A stretch of 64,000 nucleotides of DNA from Actinocatenispora thailandica (GCF_016865425.1 NZ_AP023355.1:6632198-6696197), one strand, 5' to 3'. Shown: positions 1 through 8,932, numbered from the stretch's first letter. Numbers and translations are program-made. Notes: generated by a model from the letters alone, not told the origin.

Positions 1-141
1 GGACACCAGCGGCTGCTTGGCGCCGGTCTCCTCGACCAGGTGGCAGGTGCACAGGGCGCCGTCGGCCAGCAGTTCCACGATCCGGGCGCGGAGCGGATCG
101 GCCAGCAGCCGGATCACATCAGGCCCGGTTGATATCAGCAT
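1..141 (-). CDS. ArsR-family repressor, partial (cut by left edge)
   Basis: Forty-seven codons from an ATG at 141 run off the left edge. The visible residues include LLADPLRARIVELL and CTCHLVEETGAKQP, the start of the winged helix and the cysteine-containing helix typical of actinobacterial ArsR proteins. In this family a CxC pair in that position binds trivalent arsenic or antimony and releases the DNA; here it is CTC followed by His. The 5' flank holds TGATATCA and ATCA/TGAT half sites that could be its operator (inference). It lies 197 bp downstream of a second ArsR gene on the same strand, so an arsenic or metal resistance locus probably continues to the left. Confidence 0.8.
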   Translation of the reverse strand, partial: MLISTGPDVIRLLADPLRARIVELLADGALCTCHLVEETGAKQPLVS

Positions 142-265
142 GGGTTGATGTAAACGCCGGGCGGCCCCCGGCGTCAAGCAACGAGCAGATGAACGATCGG
201 ACGGCGGCTCCGATCTCCGGCGCGACGCCCTCGGTCGCGGTCGCCGCGACACCCCGGGCGGCCCC

Positions 266-357
266 GGACCGGTCGCCGCACGCGCGGGCGGGATCGTGCT
301 GGGCGCGGTGTCGACGTGGACGGTCGGGACCGGTCGCCTCACGCGCGGGCGGGATCG
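266..357. repeat. 31-bp direct repeat spanning the arsR stop
   Basis: Positions 266-296 and 327-357 are the same 31 bp except for one base. That base (278 versus 339) creates the TGA stop of the downstream-reading arsR gene in the second copy. The copies are 61 bp apart. It looks like a local duplication of the gene's 3' end. Confidence 0.75.
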
Positions 358-710
358 GCCTCCGGCAGCACCAGCAGGGCGGACAACTCGGTGATCGCCG
401 CCCGGACCGGCCGGTAGTACACCCAGGTGCCGCGGCGTTCGCCGAGAATCAGGCCGGCCTCCCGCAGCACCTTCAGGTGGTGCGAGATCGTCGGCCCGGT
501 CAGGTCGAACGGGGCGGTGATGTCGCACACGCAGGCCTCGCCGCCGGGGTGCGAGGCGATCAGCGACAGCAGTTGCAGCCGCACCGGATCACCCAGCGCC
601 TTGTACGCCCGGGCCAGCCGAGCGGCGTGCTCGGCGGGCAGCGGCAGCTGCGCGATCGGCGCGCAGCAGCCGGCGGCGTCGTCGGTCAGCACCGGGAGTT
701 GCTTCGACAT
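339..710 (-). CDS. ArsR-family arsenic-type repressor
   Basis: A 123-residue winged-helix repressor of the ArsR/SmtB family. It starts at ATG 710 (MSKQLPVL); longer readings upstream have no family similarity. Helix alpha-3 carries ACVCDI, the CVCD arsenic/antimony site of classical ArsR, and an extra Cys-Cys pair near residue 13 may add a thiol ligand. The recognition helix is TGPTISHHLKVL. Family members repress an efflux or arsenate-reduction operon until As(III) binds. It reads toward the partial ArsR gene at the left edge and lies 46 bp downstream of the hydrolase gene. Its last codons lie inside the 31-bp direct repeat. Arsenic as ligand is inferred from the motif. Confidence 0.88.
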   Translation of the reverse strand: MSKQLPVLTDDAAGCCAPIAQLPLPAEHAARLARAYKALGDPVRLQLLSLIASHPGGEACVCDITAPFDLTGPTISHHLKVLREAGLILGERRGTWVYYRPVRAAITELSALLVLPEADPARA

Positions 711-756
711 CCTTCTACGTTGACACCTGTCGAACCCCTCGGCAAGCCGGGCGGTA

Positions 757-1584
757 CTACGGCGCGAAGAAGCGCCCGAGCGTGCGGCCGATCCGATCGG
801 GCGCGTTCTCCGTCGGGATGTGGTCCGCACCCGGTACGCGCACCAGCCTGGTGTACGGCATCTCCGACGCGAACCGCTCGGCGTACTCGACCCGCTCGTG
901 TGCGTCGTCCTCACCCCAGATCAGCAGCTTGGGGACCGCCGACCGCCGCAACGCGGGAACCAGGTCGAGCGTGTAGCGGTGGTCGGCCGCCGCCGCCAGC
1001 GCCAGCCAGGAACGGCGGACCCGCGCCTCGGTCCAGGGGTCCACGTACTCGGCGACCCGCTGTTCGGTGGCCGCGCCGGCCAGCGACCGCGCCACCGCCT
1101 CCCGGCGGGCGGCGAGCACGTCGTCGGCGGTACTTCCCAAGTCCCGGAACCGGGCCACGTGGGGCGCCGGCCAGGAGTCGTAGAGAACCGAGTTGACCAG
1201 GGCCAACCGGGTCACCCGCAGCCGATCGTGCACCAGCAGGTGCTGGGCGATCGCGCCGCCGATGTCGTGACCGGCCACGGCGACCGGCCCGGCAAGCCCG
1301 GCCGAGGACGCGAATCGCGCCACCCAGTCGGCAAGCGCGGGGACCGTGGCGGTCGCCGCGGTGAGCTCACCGCCCGAGCGCCCCAGCCCGGGGAGATCGA
1401 CCGCGAGGGGCCGCAGCCCGGCGTCGGCGAGCTGGTCGAGCACCGGCAGCCAGACCCGGCTCCAGTACGTTCCGTGCAGCAGCAACAGGGGCAGGCCGTC
1501 CTGCGGCACGGTCAGGTAGCTGGCCGTCTCGCCGTCCACCCGGACCTCGGCCCTGGACACTCGCGTTCCGATGGTTGCGCTCAT
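757..1584 (-). CDS. alpha/beta hydrolase, Asp-nucleophile type
   Basis: A 275-residue alpha/beta hydrolase, probably cytosolic, starting at ATG 1584. The oxyanion HG motif is LLLLHGTY. The nucleophile elbow is GHDIGG, so the predicted nucleophile is Asp rather than Ser; this is the arrangement in epoxide hydrolases and haloalkane dehalogenases. The acid is in WGEDDAHE and the His in GADHIPTEN. It is divergent from the GlxA-type regulator with only 70 bp between starts, so shared control is likely. An epoxide hydrolase is the best guess; a dehalogenase cannot be excluded without the halide-binding residues. Confidence 0.85.
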   Translation of the reverse strand: MSATIGTRVSRAEVRVDGETASYLTVPQDGLPLLLLHGTYWSRVWLPVLDQLADAGLRPLAVDLPGLGRSGGELTAATATVPALADWVARFASSAGLAGPVAVAGHDIGGAIAQHLLVHDRLRVTRLALVNSVLYDSWPAPHVARFRDLGSTADDVLAARREAVARSLAGAATEQRVAEYVDPWTEARVRRSWLALAAAADHRYTLDLVPALRRSAVPKLLIWGEDDAHERVEYAERFASEMPYTRLVRVPGADHIPTENAPDRIGRTLGRFFAP

Positions 1585-1654
1585 GACCCCACTGTGTCCG
1601 GTGCCGGCGTCGCCGCCGAGAGTCTGGAAAGACACCCGTGGGTATATTCCTGCC

Positions 1655-2604
1655 ATGAGCGCGCATCGGGTGGTGGCCCTGCTCAACCCGCCCCAGCCCC
1701 CGTTCGAACTCGCCTGCGCCGCCGAGGTGTTCGGCACCGTCCCGCCGGGAACGCCGGCCCGGTACGAGTTCCGGATCTGCGCCGAGCACCCCGGCCCGCT
1801 GCCGACCACCGCCGGCTTCCGGATGCTCGTCGACGCCGGGCTGACGGCCGTGGCGGAGGCGGACACCGTCGTCGTCCCGGGCTGGCAGCCACCAGCTACC
1901 CCGGCGCCGCCGGCCGTCGTCGAGTCGATCCGCGCCGCGCACCGGCGCGGCGCGCGAATCGTCGCCATCTGTACCGGAGCGTTCGTACTCGCCCGGGCCG
2001 GGCTCCTCGACGGCCGCCGCGCCACCACCCACTGGCGCCACACGGACGAACTCGCCGCCGCCTTCCCGCGGGTGGAACTGGACCGGGACGTGCTCTACGT
2101 GGATCACGGCGACGTCGCCACCAGCGCGGGCTCGGGCGCGGGCATCGACCTGTGCCTGCACCTGGTACGTGCCGACCACGGTGCGGCATACGCCGCCCGG
2201 ATCGCCCGGAACATGGTGCTGCCGCCCCACCGGGAGGGCAGCCAACGCCAGTACGCCGACCAACCCGTCCCGGCCCGCCCGGACGAGTCGCTGGCGCCGC
2301 TGCTGGAGTGGGCCACCTCCCGGCTCGACGCCCCGCTGCCCTCGACCGGCTGGCCGAACGCGCCGGACTGTCCAGCCGGTCCCTCGCCCGCCGGTTCACC
2401 GAACAGCTCGGCACCAGCCCGGGAAAGTGGCTGCTCCGGCAACGCCTCGACGCCGCCCGGGTCATGCTGGAGCAGACCGACCTGCCGGTCGAGACCATCG
2501 CCACCCGCGTCGGGCTCACCTCGGCGGTCAACCTGCGCCGCCGCTTCCGCGCGTACCTGGGCACCACGCCCGGCGCCTACCGGCGCACCTTCGGCCAGCC
2601 CTGA
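1655..2604 (+). pseudogene. GlxA-type AraC regulator with one frameshift
   Basis: An AraC-family regulator with an N-terminal DJ-1/PfpI-like domain (about residues 1-190, with AICTGAFVLARAGLLDGR) and two C-terminal AraC helix-turn-helix units (LDRLAERAGLSSRSLARRF and ETIATRVGLTSAVNLRRRF). The first part reads from ATG 1655 to about 2340. The HTH part reads in another frame from CTC at 2341 to the stop at 2604. Restoring one base at the CC/C run 2339-2341 joins them perfectly (LDAPLP then LDRLAERAG). It may be an intact gene with a sequencing error. It is divergent from the hydrolase at 757-1584, its likely target. Confidence 0.8.
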
Positions 2605-2624
2605 CGACCGGATCGACCGCCCGG

Positions 2625-2822
2625 TTACCGGTGCGGCGAGGCGATGCGCTCCAGCTCGGCCACCGGATGCGAGTCGGTACCGGCATGGTCCCAGTCGATC
2701 ACGGCCAACTGGTCGGGCAGGAACGCGATCACGGTCCCGCGGGTGGCACACAGGTCCCCGCGCCGCTGATGGTCGTCCCGATCGAACACCCGGTCACCGA
2801 CCCGAATCTGCACTGTGCTCAC
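2625..2822 (-). CDS. small conserved-looking protein, SH3/KOW-like
   Basis: A 65-residue reading frame from GTG 2822. It opens with VGDRVFDRDDHQ, continues with a glycine-containing turn (TRGTVIAFLP) and ends in alternating hydrophobic strands. This pattern resembles small SH3/KOW-type barrels seen in short actinobacterial proteins. No catalytic motif is visible and I cannot name a family. It converges on the 3' end of the GlxA-type gene. The frame is much better supported than the long overlapping antisense readings, which are arginine and proline rich. Confidence 0.5.
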   Translation of the reverse strand: MSTVQIRVGDRVFDRDDHQRRGDLCATRGTVIAFLPDQLAVIDWDHAGTDSHPVAELERIASPHR

Positions 2823-3254
2823 CCCCGCCACCCAGCCTGCATCGGCGGTCGCGCCGGCCGGCCGGGATCGGCCGACGAAACTCGGCGATGTCACCAGGTC
2901 GGCGGGGTGGGCGGGACCGCGGCGGCAGTCCGGCCGGCGGGCGGGGCGGCAACGGCGACCACGCCGGATGGCACCGCAGCGACCGGCGGGCGCGGGCCCG
3001 CCCTGGCCGTTCACCGCGTCGCGGGCCCGCCCTGGCCGGCCACCGCGGCGCGGGCCCGGCCCTGGCCGGCCGCCCGGCGTGGTCGCCCTTGCCGGCCACG
3101 GCGGCGCGGTCGCGTCCTGACCGGCGGGCGGGGTGGCGGCGACCCGCCGGACGTCGGTCACCGATCCGGTGCCCGCGAGCCGCGCAGCCGCGGCCGGTCG
3201 TACTCTCGGGTGCACAGCGGACGGTGGTCCGACGGCACACGTCCTGGATTCGGT

Positions 3255-3805
3255 ATGAAGCAGACGAGGCGCCACGGAACTCGTGCCGCCCGACTCGTGA
3301 GCGTGGTGGGCGCGGCCCTGGTCGCCGTCACGATGCTGGGCTCCTGCGCGCACTCCCGGCAGGCCGGAGGCAGCGCGTCCTCGCCGGCCCCGGCGCCGTC
3401 GGGGCCGGATCGGTCGGCGCTGGTCCGGTCGATCGGCCAGGAGTGCACCTGGTACGGCGGGTTGCAGGTGACGGTGCTGTCGGTGACGCGGCGCGACCGG
3501 GACGCGCCTGCCGGGCAGGCCGGATACGTGGTGGCGGTCCGGGTGGTCAACCACACCCCGAAGGGCTTCGCCACCGGCGGGCTGACGATGCAGCTGTGGC
3601 TGGGTGGCGCGCAGGCCCCGGCCACCGGCGACGATCGGGGCGCGCTGGGCAGGGGCTGCCGAATCAGGTCGTGGCGCCCGGCAAGCGGGTGTCCGGCGAC
3701 TACGGGTTCACCGTCTCCCGGCGTCGGGCGTCGTCGACGGTGGCGGTGGGGTTGAAGCCCGACCCGGTGGTACAGCAGTGCGTGCTGAAGGGCCGCGCCG
3801 GCTGA
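3255..3805 (+). pseudogene. secreted lipoprotein, frameshifted
   Basis: ATG 3255 opens a signal peptide with basic n-region (MKQTRRHGTRAAR), a hydrophobic core and a lipobox LGSC around residue 33. A Ser/Pro/Ala-rich linker follows, then a beta-rich domain with CTWYGGLQVTVLSV and AGYVVAVRVVNHTPKGF, as in DUF4352-like extracellular domains. The frame fails near 3637-3650. The rest (QVVAPGKRVSGDYGF to CVLKGRAG) continues in the next frame to 3805, with a second Cys that could pair with the first. One base missing in the G run 3637-3640 or 3647-3649 explains it. The ligand is unknown; a cell-surface role is inferred from the lipobox. Confidence 0.7.
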
Positions 3806-3945
3806 CCGGGACGGCCGCACCGCGCGCGCCGCGGCAGGCCGGCGCGCCCGGTCGTCTCCCGCCCGCTCGGCAGCGCCCTGCTGGTGACCCGCTGACCCGG
3901 CGGCTCACCGCGCCGAGCCACGTACTCGCCGGACAGTGATCAGTG

Positions 3946-3980
3946 TTGACTTATATAAGCAGGCCCTTATAATCGAGGCG
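3946..3980 (+). promoter_or_regulatory. near-consensus promoter with ArsR-type operator, leaderless start
   Basis: TTGACT at 3946-3951 and a perfect TATAAT at 3968-3973 are 16 bp apart. The inverted repeat TATAAG (3954-3959)-N6-CTTATA (3966-3971) fills the spacer and overlaps the -10. The GTG start of the ArsR gene is at 3980, about where transcription should begin, so the mRNA is probably leaderless. Binding of the ArsR product here would block RNA polymerase. Confidence 0.8.
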
Positions 3981-4348
3981 TGCACGCGTTCGACATCCTC
4001 GGCGACCCGGTCCGCCGGTACATCCTCGAACTGCTGACCGCCGGCGAACTGCGGGCCGGCGACATCGTCCGCGCGGTCCGCGACCGGTTCGGCATCAGCC
4101 AGCCGGCGGTGTCCCAGCACCTCAAAGTCCTCCGGGAGTCCGGCTTCCTCGGCGTCCGCACCGAAGGAACGCGCCGGCTCTACTCGCTGGACGCGGCTCC
4201 GCTGCGCACCGTCGACGACTGGCTCGACCCGTTCCGGCGGTTCTGGGCCCCGCGGCTGGACGCGCTGGCAACCGAGATCGCCCGCGGCAAGAAGGCCCGG
4301 CGCGACGGCGACACCCGCACACCCACCCACGACGAGGAGGAATCATGA
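3980..4348 (+). CDS. ArsR-family regulator (SRPBCC-linked type)
   Basis: A 122-residue winged-helix regulator from GTG 3980. The HTH reads DPVRRYILELL then ISQPAVSQHLKVLRESGFL, with the beta wing at VRTEGTRRLYSL. It has no metal-binding Cys pair. This type (SdpR-like) is commonly found upstream of an AHSA1/SRPBCC gene, as here. Its stop overlaps the next start in ATGA (4345-4348), so the two are translationally coupled. The promoter spacer contains its likely operator, indicating autorepression. The charged tail after residue 100 is probably flexible. Confidence 0.9.
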   Translation: MHAFDILGDPVRRYILELLTAGELRAGDIVRAVRDRFGISQPAVSQHLKVLRESGFLGVRTEGTRRLYSLDAAPLRTVDDWLDPFRRFWAPRLDALATEIARGKKARRDGDTRTPTHDEEES

Positions 4349-4995
4349 CCGACGAACCCGACCGCATCATCGCCGCCCAGCCCGACGAGGTGAGCCGCGA
4401 ACTCACCATCGAACGAGACGAGACCCAGCAGCGCACGGTGCAGACCATCAGCCAGTGCTTCCCCACGACGGTCGACGACCTGTGGCAGGCCTGCACCCGG
4501 CCGGACCGGCTGGCACGCTGGTTCGCGCCGGTCACCGGCGATCTGCGGCAGGGTGGCCACTACCAGGTGGAGGGCAACGCCTCCGGCGAGGTGGTGTCCT
4601 GCACCCCACCGCAACGGTTCACCGTGACGTGGGAGTTCGCCGGCGACACCAGCCAGCTGACGGTACGCGTCGAGCCCGACGGGGACCGGGCCCGGCTCAC
4701 CCTCGAACACGAACACACCGGCGCCGCCGACTCCCCGTTCTGGACGCAGTTCGGGCCGGGCGCGACCGGGGTCGGCTGGGATCTCGCGCTGCTCGGGCTG
4801 TCCCTGCACCTCGTCGCGGGGCAGGACCGCCCGGCTGATCCGGCGTCCTTCGTCCAGGCCGAACCGGGGCGGCAGTTCGTCCGGGCCGCCAGCGAACGGT
4901 GGACCACGGCCTCGGTACGCGCCGGCACACCGGAGCAGGACGCCACCGGGGCCGGGCACCGCACGACGACCTTCTACCTCGGCGAGCAGGGCTGA
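4345..4995 (+). CDS. SRPBCC/AHSA1-like protein
   Basis: A 216-residue protein with the START/AHSA1-like helix-grip signature: FPTTVDDLWQACTRPDRLARWFAPVTGDL, followed by strands ending in TVTWEF and VRVEPDGDRARLTLEH. Such proteins bind hydrophobic ligands in a deep cavity. In this operon type the ligand is unknown. The first 30 residues are polar and probably disordered. Coupled by ATGA to the ArsR gene, so both are expressed from the promoter at 3946-3973. The last 60 residues match the C-terminal extension often seen in ArsR-linked members. Confidence 0.88.
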   Translation: MTDEPDRIIAAQPDEVSRELTIERDETQQRTVQTISQCFPTTVDDLWQACTRPDRLARWFAPVTGDLRQGGHYQVEGNASGEVVSCTPPQRFTVTWEFAGDTSQLTVRVEPDGDRARLTLEHEHTGAADSPFWTQFGPGATGVGWDLALLGLSLHLVAGQDRPADPASFVQAEPGRQFVRAASERWTTASVRAGTPEQDATGAGHRTTTFYLGEQG

Positions 4996-5086
4996 GCCGC
5001 GGTACGGCGAGAGCCGCCCGCGCAGCTCGCGGAACCGTTGCGAACGGGGCGGTTCCGCCGACGTTCCGGGCCGCGCTCGTTCGGGG

Positions 5087-6964
5087 TCACGGTTCCTCGA
5101 CACCGATCGGGATCCAGGCCGACACGGAGGTTCCCAGGCCGGGCGGGCTCGAGATGACCAGCCCGCCACCGAGCGCCTCGACCCGATCGATCAGGCCGGT
5201 GAGCCCGGTACCCCGGGACGGGTCCGCCCCGCCGGCACCGTCGTCGCGGACGACGATGCCGAGCCGGCCGTCGTCGTTGCCGACGGCCACGCTGATCGCC
5301 GACGCGTGCGCATGCCGGGCCGCATTGTCCAGCGCCTCCGCGACGACGTAGTACGCGGTGGCTTCCACCTCCGCCGACAGCCGGGACGTGAGCTTCAGAT
5401 CCAGGTCGACGGGTGGCCGGCTGCGCCGGGCCAGCGCCCGCAACGCGGCCGTCAGGCCCTCCTCGGTGAGGATCTCCGGGTGGATGCCGAGCGAGATCTC
5501 GATGAGCTGGTCGACGAGTTCGTCCAGCTCGTCCGCGGCCCGGCCGACCTCGGCCCGCAGCCAGCGCCACTCCGCCGGTGCGTCGGACTCGGCCACCCTC
5601 AGGTCGAAGGACAGCTGGATCAGCTTGCGCTGGAAGCTGTCGTGGAGTTCGCGTTCGATGTGCTGCCGGGTGACGTCGACCGCGCTCACGATGCGCCGTC
5701 GCGAGGCCACCAGTTCGGCCCGCGCCTGGCTGTCGGCGATCGAGGTCGCCAACAACCTCGTGAACTCGGTGAAGCGGGCCTCGGGGTCGGTGTCCCCCAC
5801 CGAACGCTGCCGCGACACCGAAACCAGCGCACCCCACGGTCGTCCCTCGACCAGGATCGGCACTCCGATCGTGGAGCCGACGTCCGCGACGGCGGCCCCG
5901 TCGCCCTCGCCGGGCACCTCCCGGTGCACCGGACGCCCGGAGACCGCCACGGACTGAGCCACCCGGGTGATCGCGGCGTCCGTCGAGCCGGCCGACCCGG
6001 TGGCGCGCCAGGTCGCCAGCGCGGTGACCGAACCGTCGGTCTCGAACCGGACGAGCCGGATCGTCCGGGCATCGAACAGCGTGCCCACCTCCTCGGTCAC
6101 CGCGGTGAACAACGCGTCGGACCGGGTTCCCTGGGCGACGAGGGTCGCCACCCGGCGTAGCGTCGTCTGCTCGGCGATCACCTCGGACAGTGCGTCACGA
6201 TTGCGTTCCAGAGAACGGCCCATCGTGTTGAACGAGCGTTCCAGGTCACCGACCTCGCCGGGGCCGTTCTCCTCGATCCGAATGGACAGGTCGCCGCCGG
6301 CGAGCCGGTTGGACATCGTCGCGGCGCGCTGGATCGGTCGCACGAAGAAGCGTCGCAGGTAGAGCACGTACGCGCCGATCACCAGGATCGAACCGGCCGC
6401 GCCGAGAACGCCCATCACGACCGTCCAGCGGGCGAGCGCCTCCGACTCGCGCGCGCGGCGGGCCTCGACCGCCCGTTCGGTGTCGTAGAAGCGCTCGAAC
6501 TGGTCGCGCAGGGCGTCGAGGCGGCGCTTCCCGTCCTCCAGCGTGGCCGTGCTGCGGGCCGAAGCCTGACCCGACTTCGCATCGCTGAGAACCGGCAGCG
6601 AGTACTCGTCGATGTACGAGTTGACGCCCTGCAGGAGCTGCTCGACCTGGCGCTTCCGCGCCGGGCTGGTGACCGAGTCGCGCAGCTCCGCGGCGATCGA
6701 CGCGTAGCTCGCCCGGGCGTCGTCCAGCGGTTCGAGGAACCGTTCCTGTCCGGTCAGCAGGTACCCTCGTTCGCCGGTCTCGATGTCGACGACCAGCCCC
6801 TCCAGTTCGCTGGCGAGGGCCAGCGTGTGCTGCGACTGGAGCGTGCGCCTGGCGGTCTCCTGTTGCCGCGCCACCGCGAAGACCTGCGCGGCGAAGACAC
6901 CGCCGACGATCACGGCGAGAATCGCCCCACCGACCGCGATCCGGGTAACCAAACCTGTCCGCAC
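5087..6964 (-). CDS. CHASE3-HAMP-GAF sensor histidine kinase (HisKA_3)
   Basis: A 625-residue membrane kinase. GTG 6964 is chosen because GAGGAGG lies just upstream. Order: TM1 (residues 5-25), an extracytoplasmic CHASE3 domain with the hallmark VVDIETGERGYLLTGQERF, TM2 (about 175-195), HAMP (RPIQRAATMSNRLAGGDL), a coiled linker, GAF (about 270-415), HisKA_3 with the phospho-His in ERELHDSFQRKL, and HATPase_c (N box EALDNAARHA; G box DDGAGGADPSRGTGL). It should autophosphorylate and signal to a NarL-type regulator, but none is adjacent, so it is an orphan here. A close paralogue lies at 47018-48823, including the same CHASE3 motif. The stimulus is unknown. Confidence 0.92.
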   Translation of the reverse strand: MRTGLVTRIAVGGAILAVIVGGVFAAQVFAVARQQETARRTLQSQHTLALASELEGLVVDIETGERGYLLTGQERFLEPLDDARASYASIAAELRDSVTSPARKRQVEQLLQGVNSYIDEYSLPVLSDAKSGQASARSTATLEDGKRRLDALRDQFERFYDTERAVEARRARESEALARWTVVMGVLGAAGSILVIGAYVLYLRRFFVRPIQRAATMSNRLAGGDLSIRIEENGPGEVGDLERSFNTMGRSLERNRDALSEVIAEQTTLRRVATLVAQGTRSDALFTAVTEEVGTLFDARTIRLVRFETDGSVTALATWRATGSAGSTDAAITRVAQSVAVSGRPVHREVPGEGDGAAVADVGSTIGVPILVEGRPWGALVSVSRQRSVGDTDPEARFTEFTRLLATSIADSQARAELVASRRRIVSAVDVTRQHIERELHDSFQRKLIQLSFDLRVAESDAPAEWRWLRAEVGRAADELDELVDQLIEISLGIHPEILTEEGLTAALRALARRSRPPVDLDLKLTSRLSAEVEATAYYVVAEALDNAARHAHASAISVAVGNDDGRLGIVVRDDGAGGADPSRGTGLTGLIDRVEALGGGLVISSPPGLGTSVSAWIPIGVEEP

Positions 6965-7442
6965 GACCCCTCCTCGACGCACGGCCCGGAACCGGTCGTG
7001 GCAGCGCACCGGCCGTCCGGCAGCGGCGGTGACGTCGTCGCCTCCCGGCGCGCACCCGTGCATCGCCCTGGCCCCGTACCGTCACCGACAGTGTGACAGT
7101 TGGGGCCCTCAACCGGCACCAGACCGCGCAACGCGGTCGGAATGCCCACGTCGGCACGGGTTCGAATCCCCCGAAGGTGGGTCGCATGCCGGCCCGCCGC
7201 CGGGGTACCGGGGGACACCTCTGCACCACCCGGCCCGCCTCCCGCCTGAGGTGTCCATGATGGACAGTTTCACCACGGAAAGAACCTTCACCGCTGTGGA
7301 TCTGCCGGTACCTCGGGGGTGGGCCCCACCCGCCGGCGAGTGGGGGCGAACGGCCGGCGGGTGGGGCGGCCCGCGCCGTGGCAGCGGGGGGATCACCGCG
7401 ACGGCGCGGGGAACCGGGACCAGGGCCTGGCGCGCCGGTGCG
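6965..7442. promoter_or_regulatory. gene-free stretch with operator-like inverted repeats
   Basis: I see no credible gene. It holds TGTCCA-TGA-TGGACA (7252-7266) and a longer pair GGACACCTC (7212-7220)/GAGGTGTCC (7249-7257) that shares its right arm. These could form alternative hairpins or a regulator site. The 5' end holds the kinase leader. Confidence 0.4.
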
Positions 7443-7850
7443 TCAGGCGGCGGGGTCCTCGACGCGCGCGTCGACGCGGCAGGTGTGTTCGCCGGTGGCC
7501 GCGGCCCAGTCGGTGGCCATCAGATCGAGCGTGAGTTCGGTCAGCTCCGGCATGCTCCACGCGCTCGCCGCGGGCTTGTCGAGCGTGAGCGACAGCACCC
7601 CGCCGTGGCGGCGGTATTCCCGCCACCGGACGGTGAGGACCGCCGGCCCGGCGTGCGCGTGATGGATGTCCGCGGCCAGCCCGGCGGCGATGAGCGTCCC
7701 GCGCAGCGCGGCGACGTCACCCATCGTGCGGTGCCGTACGCAGTCGCGTACCGCGGCGCGGGCGACCTCCTGCGACTCGACGGTGTCCGGGATGCGAACC
7801 TGCCGGCACCACGATCCCTTCGTAGCGCGGCGAATCGTTGCGTTCCGCAC
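7443..7850 (-). CDS. hypothetical protein
   Basis: A 135-residue frame from GTG 7850, which has GGGAGG seven bases upstream. Residues: a basic start, then RIPDTVESQEVARAAVRDCV (helix), a segment around HHAHAGPAVLTVRWREYRR and a hydrophobic C-terminal half with MPELTELTLDLMATDW. The alternation suggests a small alpha/beta fold. I do not recognise the family and see no catalytic motif or membrane segment. It stands alone, reading away from the MarR gene region toward the kinase. Confidence 0.55.
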   Translation of the reverse strand: MRNATIRRATKGSWCRQVRIPDTVESQEVARAAVRDCVRHRTMGDVAALRGTLIAAGLAADIHHAHAGPAVLTVRWREYRRHGGVLSLTLDKPAASAWSMPELTELTLDLMATDWAAATGEHTCRVDARVEDPAA

Positions 7851-7918
7851 GGGCGACCTCCCATCGGACCGACGCGTTCGGGCAGAACCAGGACATACCC
7901 GCGCCGGCGCCTCGGTAA

Positions 7919-8107
7919 TCAGGCGCCGGCGGCGAACACCTCGGCGCACGCGTCGCAGGCCCGGCTCCAGCACCGCACTCGACCGGTCGTGGTCAGCGAT
8001 CGCCCGCAGCCCCACGCCGACTTCCACTTACGGGGGACGCTGACCGAGCCACCCCCGGGCCGGCGACCGGTTCCGACGCGCCGACGTGTTTGGTTGTCCG
8101 ACAACAA
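7919..8107 (-). CDS. possible small zinc-ribbon-like protein (weak)
   Basis: A 62-codon frame whose last 40 residues contain WGCG, then RVRCWSRACDACAEVF: four cysteines after the Trp in CxC/CxxC-like spacing, as in short actinobacterial zinc-ribbon proteins. The only starts are TTG codons at 8107 or 8104, inside the palindrome at 8094-8104, and no ribosome site is visible. It may be the tail of a broken gene. Confidence 0.25.
   Translation of the reverse strand: MLSDNQTRRRVGTGRRPGGGSVSVPRKWKSAWGCGRSLTTTGRVRCWSRACDACAEVFAAGA
8094..8104. promoter_or_regulatory. FadR/GntR-type operator sequence
   Basis: TTGTCCGACAA is a perfect palindrome about one central base and fits the FadR-subfamily consensus TNGTNNNACNA. 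The same 11-mer occurs at 28381-28391 upstream of an FCD-GntR gene in this window. No GntR gene is adjacent here. Confidence 0.45.
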
Positions 8108-8458
8108 TCAAAAGTGACCGAGCTGGGCATGAACCGACCGATGCGGCCTGTTGGGCCGGATCGCCGCCGTCAGAAGCACCGAACCCATCGGTTGCGCGCG
8201 CTGTCGTGTCCTGAGATGTGCCCGTCAGGGCGCGAGAAGTCGCCGCCGGGCGGTCCACACCCCCCGGAGCGGGCCGCCCGGCGGACGCCGGATGCCGCGA
8301 GTGCCATCGCCGAGACCGGGTGGGCGCAACGGTTGGCAGCTGTCGTTCCAAGCGCGGACACTCGATGCGACCGTTCAGGAGAGGCTAGCGTATCTATTGC
8401 CGCACGACAAACAACCGGGATCGTCCGGGCCGCCCCGAGGCACGTCGGGGCACCCGGG

Positions 8459-8932
8459 TCAGGCCGGCCGACTCCGGCCCGAGACCCGGATGCTGGTGCC
8501 CGCGGCCGCCGCGAAGGCAACGAGCCCTCGACGCAGGGCCTGCTGCTGGGTCGCGGGCATCCGGGCCATGACCTCACCGATCAGCTTCCGCCGCTGCCGC
8601 CGCACGTCCCCGAGCAGCCGGCGACCACGGGCGGTGAGAGTTATCTCTATCAACCGCCGATCGTCGTCGACCGGTTGCCGCGCCACCCATCCGGACGCCT
8701 CCAGGCGATCGCAGACCCGACTCACCGACGGCATGCCCATGTCGAGGGTGGCCGCCAGGGTGCTGACCACCGGGGCCTCGTACTCCTCGATGGCCTCCAG
8801 CACCCGCAGCTGGGTCGCGGACAGGTGGCTGTCCCGGCTCTGCACGCCGCTGCCGAACCGTTCGCTGAAGACCCGGCCGGCTTCCTCGACGGCCGCGATC
8901 ACCTCGTCGCCGATCTCTGGAGTGAGCGCCAT
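8459..8932 (-). CDS. MarR-family regulator
   Basis: A 157-residue winged-helix regulator from ATG 8932, preceded by GGAGG. HTH: LSATQLRVLEAIEEYEAPVVSTLAATLDMGMPSVSRVCDRLEASGWV (split across helices 2-4), wing at RQPVDDDRRLIEITLTARGRR, then the C-terminal dimerisation helix. MarR proteins usually repress a neighbouring efflux or detoxification gene. It is divergent from the GAF-PP2C phosphatase with 188 bp between starts, so that gene or itself is the likely target. The ligand is unknown. Confidence 0.88.
   Translation of the reverse strand: MALTPEIGDEVIAAVEEAGRVFSERFGSGVQSRDSHLSATQLRVLEAIEEYEAPVVSTLAATLDMGMPSVSRVCDRLEASGWVARQPVDDDRRLIEITLTARGRRLLGDVRRQRRKLIGEVMARMPATQQQALRRGLVAFAAAAGTSIRVSGRSRPA

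Noticed and set aside
7158-7170. GGTTCGAATCC, like a tRNA T arm
   Set aside because: The T stem is imperfect and no acceptor, D or anticodon arm can be built around it.
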